Shown here: positions 14,301 to 22,961 of the stretch, piece after piece
Layout: every line of letters begins with the position of its first letter
Position numbering within the stretch: the stretch's first letter is position 1
From: Paraburkholderia caledonica NBRC 102488
GTDB lineage: Bacteria; Pseudomonadota; Gammaproteobacteria; Burkholderiales; Burkholderiaceae
Direction: 5' to 3'
NCBI RefSeq assembly: GCF_000685095.1
Contig: NZ_BAYE01000010.1
Location: 62,001-126,000, forward strand
Length of the DNA stretch: 64,000 nt
Made by a program: the position numbers and the translations under genes
The notes under the pieces: generated by a model
Told to the model about the DNA's origin: nothing
What the model saw: the letters and a program-made list of their open reading frames with translations, nothing else
The model's database searches: none

Positions 14301-16561
14301 GTTACGTCGTCGCCGTGCGAGCCATGTGCGAGTTCACTGCGCGACGCGGCGACCTCGATCTGCGGTTCACGCCCGCGCCAACTTCGCTGGAAGGCATGGC
14401 GGGGCACATCACGGTCGCAGGCCGCCGCGCAAGCGGCTATGAAACCGAAATCACGCTGACCGGTACGCATCGCAATCTCACCGTGCGGGGCCGGGCGGAC
14501 GGCTACGATCCGGTGGCGCACCGCCTGGAAGAAGTGAAGACGCATCGAGGCGATCTCGATCGCATGCCTGACAATCATCGCGCGTTGCATTGGGCGCAGG
14601 CGCTGGTGTACGGACATTTGCTGTGCCGCGCACGCGGATTCACGGACTTGACCGTCGGGCTGGTTTACTTCGACATCGGCAGTCAGAAGGAAACGTTGCT
14701 CACGCAAACGCACACCGCGCGCGAGTTGGAGATTTTTTTCATCGAGCAATGCGAGCGGTTTCTGGATTGGTCGGTGCAGGAGGAGGCGCATCGTGTCGCG
14801 CGCGACACGGCGCTCAACGCGCTGCAGTTTCCGCATGCGCAGTTTCGCTGCGGGCAGCGCGAACTGGCGGTGTCGGTCTACCGTGCGGCGCGCGACGGTA
14901 AGCCGCTGATGGCGCAGGCGCCAACCGGCATCGGTAAGACACTCGCCACGATCTTTCCGTTGTTGAAGGCGTGCGCGACGGATCAGATCGATCGTGTGTT
15001 TTTTCTGACCGCGAAAACGCCTGGCCGTGCGCTCGCGCTCGACGCGATCGAAACGCTTCGCCGGAGCGCCGGATCTTTACCGCTGAGAACGCTTGAACTG
15101 GTGGCGCGCGACAAAGCCTGTGAGCATCCCGACAAAGCGTGCAACGGCGAGTCCTGTCCGCTCGCGCGCGGCTTTTATGACCGGCTTGATGCGGCACGCA
15201 GCACGGCGCTCGCGGGCGAAAGGCTCGATCGCGCCGCGGTGCGCGAAGCGGCGCTTGCGCATGACGTCTGCCCATATTATCTGGGCCAGGAACTTGCGCG
15301 CTGGGCCGACGTGGTGGTGGGCGACTACAACTACTACTACGACAGCAGCGCAATGCTCTACGCGCTCACGCAGATCAACCAGTGGCGCATCGGCGTGCTG
15401 GTGGACGAGGCGCATAACCTGCTCGACCGTGCGCGCCGCATGTACACGGCGTCGCTCGATCAGACGGCGTTGCGGCTCGCGCGCAAGACGGCGCCGCCCG
15501 CCTTGCGCAAGCCACTTGAACGGTTGCAGCGCGAATGGAATGCGGTCAAGCGGGCGCAAACTGCGTCGTATCAGGTCTATGCAGACGTGCCTGGCAAACT
15601 GCTCTCGGCCGCGCAAAATCTGATTGGCGCGGTGACGGATCAGCTCGCGGAAGCGCCGCTCTCAATCGACGAGACGTCGCTGCGTTTTTTCTTCGACGCG
15701 ATGCATTTCGTCGCTCTCGCGGAGCAGTTCGGCGAGCATTCTATTTTCGATATCACGCTGACAACCGACCGCCACGCGCCGCGCGACAAGACCAGTTGCA
15801 CGCTCTGCGTGCGCAATGTGATTCCTGCGCCGTTTCTCGCGCCGCGATATGCAGCGGCGCGCACAACCGTGATGTTTTCGGGCACGCTTAGTCCGCATCA
15901 TTTCTACCGCGATACGTTGGGTCTTGCACAGGAGACGCAATGGCTCGATGTTGAAGGGCCGTTTCGCGCGGAGCAGTTACAGGTGCATGTCGCCGGCAAC
16001 GTGTCGACGCGCTGGCGCGACCGCGAACGGTCGCTCGATCCCATCGTGGATCTGATTGCAAAGCAGTACGTCGCGCAGCCCGGTAATTACCTGGGTTTCC
16101 TGAGCAGTTTCGATTACCTGCAACAGGTGGTCGCGCTGATGCGCGAGCGTCATCCCGGATTGCCGGTCTGGGCGCAGGAGCCGGGCATGGACGAAGCGGC
16201 CCGCGACGCGTTTCTCGCGCGGTTTCGAAGCGCGAACCACGGTATCGGATTTGCGGTGCTCGGCGGCGCGTTCTCGGAAGGTGTCGATCTGGTCGGGCAA
16301 CAGCTGATCGGCGCTTTTATCGCAACGTTGGGCCTGCCGCAAATGAACGAGGTCAACGAACAGATGCGGCGCACGATGGACGCGCGTTTTGGCAATGGCT
16401 ACGAATACATGTACCTGTACCCCGGTCTGCAAAAGGTGGTGCAGGCGGCGGGGCGTGTGATCCGCACCGAGCTCGACGAGGGCGTCGTGCATCTGATCGA
16501 CGATCGGTACAGGCGGCCCGAGGTGCGCCGCCTGTTGCCTCGGTGGTGGCAGGTCCGGTAA
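14297..16561 (+). CDS. XPD/DinG-like Fe-S DNA helicase with N-terminal nuclease-like domain
   Basis: 754 residues. Residues 1-180 look like a PD-(D/E)XK (Cas4/RecB-like) domain: D68 in GRADGYDP and E79-V-K81 in LEEVKTHRGD. The helicase part has Walker A APTGIGKT (K214), four cysteines suited to a [4Fe-4S] cluster (C275, C282, C287, C325), the DEAH box VDEAHN (370-373), and motifs V-VI near LGGAFSEGVDL and QAAGRVIRTELDEG. The enzyme should unwind 5'-overhang DNA in the XPD/DinG manner. ATGA overlap with the FAN1-like gene and the shared LexA box point to joint action in damage repair. Whether the N-terminal domain cuts DNA is inferred from motifs only. Confidence 0.92.
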   Translation: MSYVVAVRAMCEFTARRGDLDLRFTPAPTSLEGMAGHITVAGRRASGYETEITLTGTHRNLTVRGRADGYDPVAHRLEEVKTHRGDLDRMPDNHRALHWAQALVYGHLLCRARGFTDLTVGLVYFDIGSQKETLLTQTHTARELEIFFIEQCERFLDWSVQEEAHRVARDTALNALQFPHAQFRCGQRELAVSVYRAARDGKPLMAQAPTGIGKTLATIFPLLKACATDQIDRVFFLTAKTPGRALALDAIETLRRSAGSLPLRTLELVARDKACEHPDKACNGESCPLARGFYDRLDAARSTALAGERLDRAAVREAALAHDVCPYYLGQELARWADVVVGDYNYYYDSSAMLYALTQINQWRIGVLVDEAHNLLDRARRMYTASLDQTALRLARKTAPPALRKPLERLQREWNAVKRAQTASYQVYADVPGKLLSAAQNLIGAVTDQLAEAPLSIDETSLRFFFDAMHFVALAEQFGEHSIFDITLTTDRHAPRDKTSCTLCVRNVIPAPFLAPRYAAARTTVMFSGTLSPHHFYRDTLGLAQETQWLDVEGPFRAEQLQVHVAGNVSTRWRDRERSLDPIVDLIAKQYVAQPGNYLGFLSSFDYLQQVVALMRERHPGLPVWAQEPGMDEAARDAFLARFRSANHGIGFAVLGGAFSEGVDLVGQQLIGAFIATLGLPQMNEVNEQMRRTMDARFGNGYEYMYLYPGLQKVVQAAGRVIRTELDEGVVHLIDDRYRRPEVRRLLPRWWQVR

Positions 16562-16587
16562 TCCGATCGACGCACACAGCCCGTACC

Positions 16588-19287
16588 TTATTCGTGCGGC
16601 GACGTCGCTCCCGGATTCGCCGGTGTGCCGGGTCCGCCTGCAGGCTTCGAGTCGACGGGGATCTGGTCTTCCACTGGCGCGTCGCCCTTCGAAGCGCCGT
16701 CAGGCGATGCACCGCCGGCGGACGGGCCGCTCGAAGGCGCTTGCTCAGGCTGCTGTTTCGGAGGTTCGCCCGCTTCGACGCGGGGCGCGACGCTGTCAGG
16801 GTCCCACGTCAGCAGATTGCGCTGCGGGTTCGCGATTTCGATGCCGCGCTCGCGGAACTGGTCGAGAATGCGCCGGTTGAATTCGCGCTGCACACCCCAG
16901 CGCGCCGAATCGCGGCACTGCATCTGTCCGGCCAGCGTAACGGCCGAGCCGTCCACGGCGTCCACGCCCCAGAAGCTGAAGTCGGACAGAATGCCGTCCT
17001 TGAATTTCTCCTCTTCGCGCAGCGCGGCGCCGATTTCCTTGAGCGTGTCGATCGCGAGATCCACGTCCTGGCCGAATACGATATTCACGCGAACCGCTGC
17101 ATTGCCGATGCCGCGATTCGTGTTGTTCACTGTCGATACCGAACTGAACGGCACGGTGAAAAGCGAACCGTCGCTGCCGCGCAGCCGCACTGTGCGGATC
17201 GACAGATACTCGACGGTGCCGGACACGCCCGCGAGCGTCACCCAGTCGCCGACTTGCATCGCGTTTTCCATCAGCAGGAAGATGCCCGTGATGAAATCCT
17301 GCACGAGCTTTTGCGAGCCAAAGCCGAGCGCCACGCCGAAGATACTCGCGCCTGCAAGTAGCGGCCCGATGTTCACGCCCAGTTCGCTCAGGCCCGTGAG
17401 CACGACCACCAGTGCGATCACGCAGAAAAGCCCCGTGCGCAGCATGGGCAGCAGCGTGCGCAGACGTGCGGCGCGCACGAGGTCGCCGCTCGTGGTCCAG
17501 CGATCGAGCCGCTGCTCGACCGACACATTCACGCTTTCCCACACGATGAGCGCGATCACCGCCGCGACGCCGATCGTCACGATGGCCGACGCAAGGCGGT
17601 GGCCGACACTGCCGTCGCGGAACAACTCGCCCACATCGACGCCCCACACCTGGAGCAACGCGAGCGCGGTGACGATGCCGATGATCCACGAGACCACTCG
17701 CCGCAGCAGCGGGTAATAGCGGAACGCATGCTGATGCACGAGCGACTTGCCGGCGGCGTCTTCGTGTCCGTTGAAGAGCCGCGCGAGGCCGCCGAAGACG
17801 ACGATGGCGAGCACCCGCGCGCCCACCAGCACCGCGAGCGACATGCCGCCGAGATGCAGCAGCGCGTGATAGCCGTTCTGCACGTCGAGCGCCCAGATGA
17901 ACCACAGTGCCATCACGACGAAGACCGAGAGCCACGCCCATGCATCGGCGAGCGCATTGCCGACCATTTCGAGCGACTTGCGCGCGACCATGCGCTGGCG
18001 AATGAGTTCGCCGACCGGTTTCGCGCATTGCAGAATCAGGATCGAGATCATTGCGTGGCCGGCGAGCGCCACGACCTTCATCAACGCGAGATGCGCCGCC
18101 TCGCTCAGGCCGAGCGAGTGCGCGATCTCCGCAATCGCGGAACCCACGCCGACGACGCTGACAATGCGAATCACCCAGCGGTGTACGAACGCGGCCCATG
18201 CATCGCTCATGCGCAGCAGCCGCAGACGCGGTGCCGTGGGCTGGAGGAAAAAGCCGCTGATGATCACGATCACGCGGCACAGCACGTAGATATCGACGAG
18301 CGAATCGAGGGCGCGGTCTTGCGGCGTGCCGTCGTCGGTGAAGATCGACATGAGCGCGCTCGCCGCGCCGACGAATACCGCAAGCGGCAGCAGACGCAGA
18401 ACCGTGATCAATAGCGCGCGCGGCAGGCGCTGCAGGAGCGTCCAGTGATGCGTGGCGTTCTGCTTGCCCTTGGCTTCAGTGACTTTGCCGTTCGCGGACC
18501 TGGTCGACTGCGCAGACGTGACGGCAGGCTGCCCGGTTGCAGGTGACGTCGCCGCGCTTGCCGCGGGTTCTGTTTTTGCCTCCGCTCTAGCCTGCGCTTC
18601 GGCCCGTACCTCGGCGACCGGCGGGGCAGGCAGCGGCGGCGCGGCATTCGCAGCGTCGGCGGGTTGCGGTTCGACGTCGACCGGCAAGTCGGTGCGCGGT
18701 GCGTCTACGGCGTCGCCACGTTCGCGGCGCGCGGCGAGCGCAAGATACGCGCGACGCAACAGGCGGCGCGCGAGCCATTCGAGCACGAGCGCGGGCAGCA
18801 GTGCGGCCAGCAGCGACCACGCAACGTGCGCGAGAATCGAGCGCGCCTGCGGACTTGTCGACTGCCAGTTCCACCACGCGCGCACCGAAGCGACGTCGAG
18901 GAGCGCCGTAATGGAGTTGCGCAGCGACGTACCCAGATTGACGGCCCAGTGCGCGCCCTGACGAGCCAGTTGGGATGCGAGTCCGTTCGATTTGAACGCG
19001 TTCGGCACGAGAGCGGCGGCGCCGCTTGCCGCAGCCGGCGCCGAGGCGGCCGGCGCGGCGGAGGCCGGTGTGCTCAGCGCGCCGGCGGCGGCGATGGCCT
19101 GCAGGGTATCCGCCACCTGCGCGCGGCGCTTGGGATCGTTGAGCACTGAGAGCGCTTGGCGCGCCTGTTCAGGGGTCAGGCTGACAGTAGCGCCCGAGGC
19201 GGGAGTGGCAGTGGTCACCGCCGCGAAGACGGCCGGGGCGCCGAGAAGGAAGAAAACGAGGAAGCAGGCGTGTAGTAATTTGCGCAT
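16588..19287 (-). CDS. large MscS-family mechanosensitive channel (YbiO/MscM-like)
   Basis: 899 residues. Signal peptide MRKLLHACFLVFFLLGAPAVFA, a periplasmic Ala-rich N-terminal part, a first membrane segment near residue 140, a Pro/Ala/Glu-rich cytoplasmic or periplasmic linker (about 190-275), then many membrane helices and the MscS core near residues 620-830: GVALGFGSQKLVQDFITGIF, the beta domain NAMQVGDWVTLAGVSGTVEY, then FTVPFSSVSTVNNTNRG. A disordered Pro/Ser/Gly tail ends the protein. Long MscS members open under hypo-osmotic tension. The start at 19287 is chosen because it begins the signal peptide; longer in-frame versions would bury it. No clear ribosome-binding site. Tail-to-tail with the helicase gene. 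Confidence 0.92.
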   Translation of the reverse strand: MRKLLHACFLVFFLLGAPAVFAAVTTATPASGATVSLTPEQARQALSVLNDPKRRAQVADTLQAIAAAGALSTPASAAPAASAPAAASGAAALVPNAFKSNGLASQLARQGAHWAVNLGTSLRNSITALLDVASVRAWWNWQSTSPQARSILAHVAWSLLAALLPALVLEWLARRLLRRAYLALAARRERGDAVDAPRTDLPVDVEPQPADAANAAPPLPAPPVAEVRAEAQARAEAKTEPAASAATSPATGQPAVTSAQSTRSANGKVTEAKGKQNATHHWTLLQRLPRALLITVLRLLPLAVFVGAASALMSIFTDDGTPQDRALDSLVDIYVLCRVIVIISGFFLQPTAPRLRLLRMSDAWAAFVHRWVIRIVSVVGVGSAIAEIAHSLGLSEAAHLALMKVVALAGHAMISILILQCAKPVGELIRQRMVARKSLEMVGNALADAWAWLSVFVVMALWFIWALDVQNGYHALLHLGGMSLAVLVGARVLAIVVFGGLARLFNGHEDAAGKSLVHQHAFRYYPLLRRVVSWIIGIVTALALLQVWGVDVGELFRDGSVGHRLASAIVTIGVAAVIALIVWESVNVSVEQRLDRWTTSGDLVRAARLRTLLPMLRTGLFCVIALVVVLTGLSELGVNIGPLLAGASIFGVALGFGSQKLVQDFITGIFLLMENAMQVGDWVTLAGVSGTVEYLSIRTVRLRGSDGSLFTVPFSSVSTVNNTNRGIGNAAVRVNIVFGQDVDLAIDTLKEIGAALREEEKFKDGILSDFSFWGVDAVDGSAVTLAGQMQCRDSARWGVQREFNRRILDQFRERGIEIANPQRNLLTWDPDSVAPRVEAGEPPKQQPEQAPSSGPSAGGASPDGASKGDAPVEDQIPVDSKPAGGPGTPANPGATSPHE

Positions 19288-19651
19288 AGGGTGTAAGACG
19301 GGCTGCGGGTGCCGATGGCGTGCGATACATCGGTCGGTCTGGCGGTTTGATCGACGCCTTAACCGACACGGCTTTTGTCGCACAAGTTCCTTTGACTGCG
19401 GCCGCGTTGTAAAGGAAGACGGCGCTGGCGGGCGTGAGCCGGCCTGGGCAATTGGCGAAAGCAAATTGCTTGCCTGAGTCTACGCGGAGGGAATCAAAAC
19501 AATGCGTGCCGCGGCGCCGCGCGGCATCGACGAGTGGGAGCCTGACTGCCCGGATGGACGGCGAGGTCGCTGCGGGCGTGCTGCTGCCAGCGACAGAGTT
19601 GCAGCAGCCGATCGCCGGAACGCTGGGATTCGGCCAAAAACCCCGCCAGAA
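19288..19651. other. intergenic region, 364 bp, no gene seen
   Basis: Lies between two minus-strand genes (the sigma-54 activator upstream and the MscS gene downstream). It must hold the MscS promoter; I see no clear promoter, terminator hairpin or RNA gene. Confidence 0.45.
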
Positions 19652-21103
19652 CTAGGCAGAAGCCGCCGACATGGGGACAGGCATGCGCCGCTCGCGTTCG
19701 CCGTCTGCGTCGCCGTCGAGGTCCGCGTTCGACGTGCGTCCACCTGACGGCTCCGCATGCAGCCGATCCGCGTGCATCAGCCGGTACAGCGTGGCGCGGG
19801 AAATGCCGAGCTCGGCTGCCGCCTCCGACAACTTGTAGCCATGCCGCTGCAGCGCATGTTCGATCGCGTCTTTCTCGGCTTTGCTGCGAATTTCCGCGAG
19901 CGTGACGGCCGGCCCATTATCCGTCTCGGGCAAGCCCAGGTCGCTCGCGTTGATGAAGCGGCCCTCGCTCATCACGACGGCGCGGCGCACGCAGTTGATC
20001 AGTTCGCGCACGTTGCCCGGCCACGCATAGTTCGACATCGCGACGATCGCGCCGCTGGACAGTCCGCGCAGCTTGCGCGCGCCGTCCTGCTTGTACATGC
20101 TCAGCGCATAGTTCGCGAGCAGCTTGATGTCGCCGCCGCGCTCGCGCAACGGTGGCTCGACGAGGCGCAGCACGCACAGCCGGTGATACAGGTCGGACCG
20201 GAAACGGCCTTCTTCGACCGCCTTGTCGAGGTCGACGTGCGTTGCCGAGATGACCCGCACATTCACGTGGATCGGCCCATTGCCGCCGAGCCGCTCGATC
20301 GTGCCTTCCTGCAGAAAGCGCAGCAACACGGCCTGGCATTCGTGCGGCATGTCGCCGATTTCATCGAGAAAGAGCGTGCCTTCGTGCGCGCTTTCGATTC
20401 GCCCGATCTTGCGTTGAAGGGCGCCGGTAAAGGCGCCGCGCTCGTGGCCGAACAGTTCCGCTTGCAACAGGCTCGGCGGAATCGCCGCGCAATTGATGGC
20501 GACGAACGGCCGGCCGGCGCGCGGCGAGCGTTCGTGGATCGCGCGCGCGGTCAACTCCTTGCCCGTGCCCGACTCGCCGGCGACGAACACCGGCGCTTCT
20601 GTCGTGCCGCATTTGTCGATGCGCCGGTACAACTGCTGCATAGCCTCGCACACGCCGACCATGCCATGCCGACCGAGCGACGGTTCCGGCGTTACATGCG
20701 CTTGTCGCAGCGCCGACAGCCCGTGCGCATGACCCAGCGCGAAGACGAGCCGCTCATTGAGCCACGGCCTTGTGACGAAGTCGAAGCAGTAATCGAGGAT
20801 GAAACGGCTGATCAGCTCGTCATTCGCCTGACCCGGCGCGATTTGAGCGACCCAGTTCGTTTCTGGCCGGCGCATGCACGAGGCGAGGGCAGACAGTTGC
20901 TGCGACGTGCAGTCCTGCGGCAGTTCAATGAGGCCGACCTTGATATTGTCGCGCTCGATCATGCGTTCCGCGCTCGCGGTGGTTTTTGCGTGTACGGCGT
21001 GCCATGCGGATGCGGCGAGGAAGTCGGCGAGCTTCTTATCGGGCGAGTTCGACACGTAAAGAACGGTGCGTTCGGTGTCCGCAGATGCGAAAGTCATATT
21101 CAT
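19652..21103 (-). CDS. sigma-54-dependent Fis-type transcriptional activator with degenerate receiver-like N terminus
   Basis: 483 residues. Residues 1-125 resemble a receiver fold (TVLYVSNSPDKKLADFLAAS) but lack a clear acidic pocket. The AAA+ domain has Walker A GESGTGKE, the sigma-54 contact loop GAFTGA, Walker B LFLDEIGDM and the R-finger region. The C-terminal Fis helix-turn-helix is KLSEAAAELGISRATLYRLM, followed by a charged tail. Such orphan activators include VpsR and the Burkholderia BerB regulator of exopolysaccharide; I infer similarity of architecture only. No kinase gene is adjacent. ATG 21103 (or 21097) follows GGGGG; a longer start at 21160 is less likely. It should act with a sigma-54 factor such as the RpoN encoded at 5906. 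Confidence 0.9.
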   Translation of the reverse strand: MNMTFASADTERTVLYVSNSPDKKLADFLAASAWHAVHAKTTASAERMIERDNIKVGLIELPQDCTSQQLSALASCMRRPETNWVAQIAPGQANDELISRFILDYCFDFVTRPWLNERLVFALGHAHGLSALRQAHVTPEPSLGRHGMVGVCEAMQQLYRRIDKCGTTEAPVFVAGESGTGKELTARAIHERSPRAGRPFVAINCAAIPPSLLQAELFGHERGAFTGALQRKIGRIESAHEGTLFLDEIGDMPHECQAVLLRFLQEGTIERLGGNGPIHVNVRVISATHVDLDKAVEEGRFRSDLYHRLCVLRLVEPPLRERGGDIKLLANYALSMYKQDGARKLRGLSSGAIVAMSNYAWPGNVRELINCVRRAVVMSEGRFINASDLGLPETDNGPAVTLAEIRSKAEKDAIEHALQRHGYKLSEAAAELGISRATLYRLMHADRLHAEPSGGRTSNADLDGDADGERERRMPVPMSAASA

Positions 21104-21160
21104 TACCCCCGATTCGGTGCTGCCTTCAAGACTGCTGTTCGACGTTGTCAAGGATCGCAA

Positions 21161-22504
21161 GCCTGACCGGGCCTGCGGAATAACCGAGCCAGCAGCCTGG
21201 TTGCAAAACCGGGCACGAAGCTCTGAGCCGTCGCGGGCGCTACTGCGCTAATGGGGCGACGGCCGATCGACTGTAAGGTCATAGCGGGGCAAGCAGCGCA
21301 GCGCGAACTGCGAGGTGCCGCCTATTGGTGGCAGACAGGTGAACGTTTAACGTTGCACCGGCCGGAGTATTTCATCCCCGAATCACTTGTACCGTTTCTT
21401 ATCTCCTTGGCTTTTTTGATCGCGCTCTAAACGGCGCGTGACTTAAACATAAGCGAAACCGCTTTGGAATGCTATACAAACAAATCAGGAAGCCGGCAGT
21501 TTGCCCTCCTGACGGGTGTTTATTCGATTCCGGCCGATAGTGGCGCAATTGCGGCCGGACAGTTGCCCGATTGCCGGCCTACTGCGCGCATCACTGGAAG
21601 CCGTTCGGACAGCACACGTCAAGCCCCGTTATGCGCGGTGGAGTACAAAACGCGTGGACGAACCTTGAACGCGCAGTTCCGTTACGCGATTTTCGATGTT
21701 TCAGGTATGCAACAGAATCGACAGTGCGTTTTCCACGGAATCTGGACCGATTCTATCTGCTGCTATGTCGGCAGATTCGTTCAGAACTTGAACGCAAACC
21801 GCGAAGGGGCGCGGTGTACCCGGCTTCGACGCTTATATGAAGCGCGTATTCCATGAGCTCAATTGACGGTTTTCGCGCGGTCGCGGTCTTGCCGAGCGTC
21901 TCGTATACGAATCATCGGAGATATGGCACGGCGGCGAAAAAAACGGCATTAGCCGCGCATGCTCGCAAATGCCTTGTGCGACGGCACTTCGACGCGCATG
22001 GCATGGCCATTGCAATAAGCCAGTCACAGCGAATCTGTTGCTGCCGGTCGGTGAGGGAGAGGGGAAGTCAAAAAAACGACCGGCGGCACAACGACTCGTG
22101 GACGCGGCCGGGGAAAGCCAATGCGTTCTGCGAGGCTGCGGCGGGGTCATGGACAAGCGGACGTCACATAACACGGGGCGAATGACCGATGCAAAACGGT
22201 CGTTCGCCACCCGGCGACGCAAATCTCTGACCTCGTCGATTTTTTCGTCTGTGGAGGTGCAGGTGGTGCAGACATAACGACAGGTACCTCGCGCGGCAAC
22301 GTTTGCGCGAGCGACATGCAAACGGGGAAAGGGCAGCGCACGGTCTGGACCAACCGGCGCGACGAAACGGGGAGAAGGCCAGAGCTTCCATAGAGAAGCG
22401 CACAAGCGAGGTGGACCGGGCGCCGTGTTCGCGTGTGTTGCGTGAGCACGGCGGACCTGGAAGGCTGCATGCAGCCTTCAGCATGTCACCGAACGGGGGA
22501 TGTC
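21161..22504. other. 1.3 kb region without a supportable gene
   Basis: The open frames here have no ribosome-binding site, no domain and unnatural composition. A dyad-like element GGTGAACGTTTAACGTTGCACC lies at 21338-21359, upstream of the sigma-54 activator. The base composition dips to lower GC around 21360-21480. I see no tRNA, terminator-bounded small RNA or repeat. Confidence 0.5.
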
Positions 22505-22804
22505 ATGAAAACGCACGTTATGGTCCCGGTGTGCAGGGCACGCCACGACCATCCAGCCACGGCACGTACTGCCGAAGTTATCCGTCTTCGTTACCGGGCG
22601 CACGTTGGCGCGCCGCGCGGACTGTTTGCCGCGCCGCCGGCGGATCTGCTCACGCTCGTAATCGCCGACGCGATGAAGCGCAAGGCGCAGGCAGAGATCC
22701 AGCGCCCGGAATTGCGCGATGCATACGAGATGCCGGTTTCGCGCGAGAGGAACGCCGATCGCGATGCGGACATCAGTCAGCGGGAATACGACGAATCGGA
22801 CTGA
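22505..22804 (+). CDS. small hypothetical protein
   Basis: 99 residues beginning MKTHVMVPVCRARHDHPATA. No signal peptide or membrane helix; the middle has a helix LLTLVIADAMKRKAQAEIQR, and the C terminus is charged. GGGGGA lies 4 bases before ATG 22505. I do not recognise the family. Longer in-frame starts exist but lack a ribosome-binding site. It stands alone between the gene-poor region and nadV. Confidence 0.5.
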   Translation: MKTHVMVPVCRARHDHPATARTAEVIRLRYRAHVGAPRGLFAAPPADLLTLVIADAMKRKAQAEIQRPELRDAYEMPVSRERNADRDADISQREYDESD

Positions 22805-22961
22805 GCGTTGCTGGTGAGCTGAAGGAGTTGAGTGCGGCTTGCGCGAGCATCCCGAACGAGAACGGAACATTCAAAGCGCTGCGCCCGCGCGCTGGCCGCT
22901 TCGCGCTTCGTGGCATCATGTAAAGACTGCCACAGTCAGCGAGCCGGGCGCGGCGTCCTCC

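Noticed and set aside
21464-21856. 130-codon frame in the gene-poor region
   Set aside because: No ribosome-binding site, no domain, composition unlike genes of this genome.
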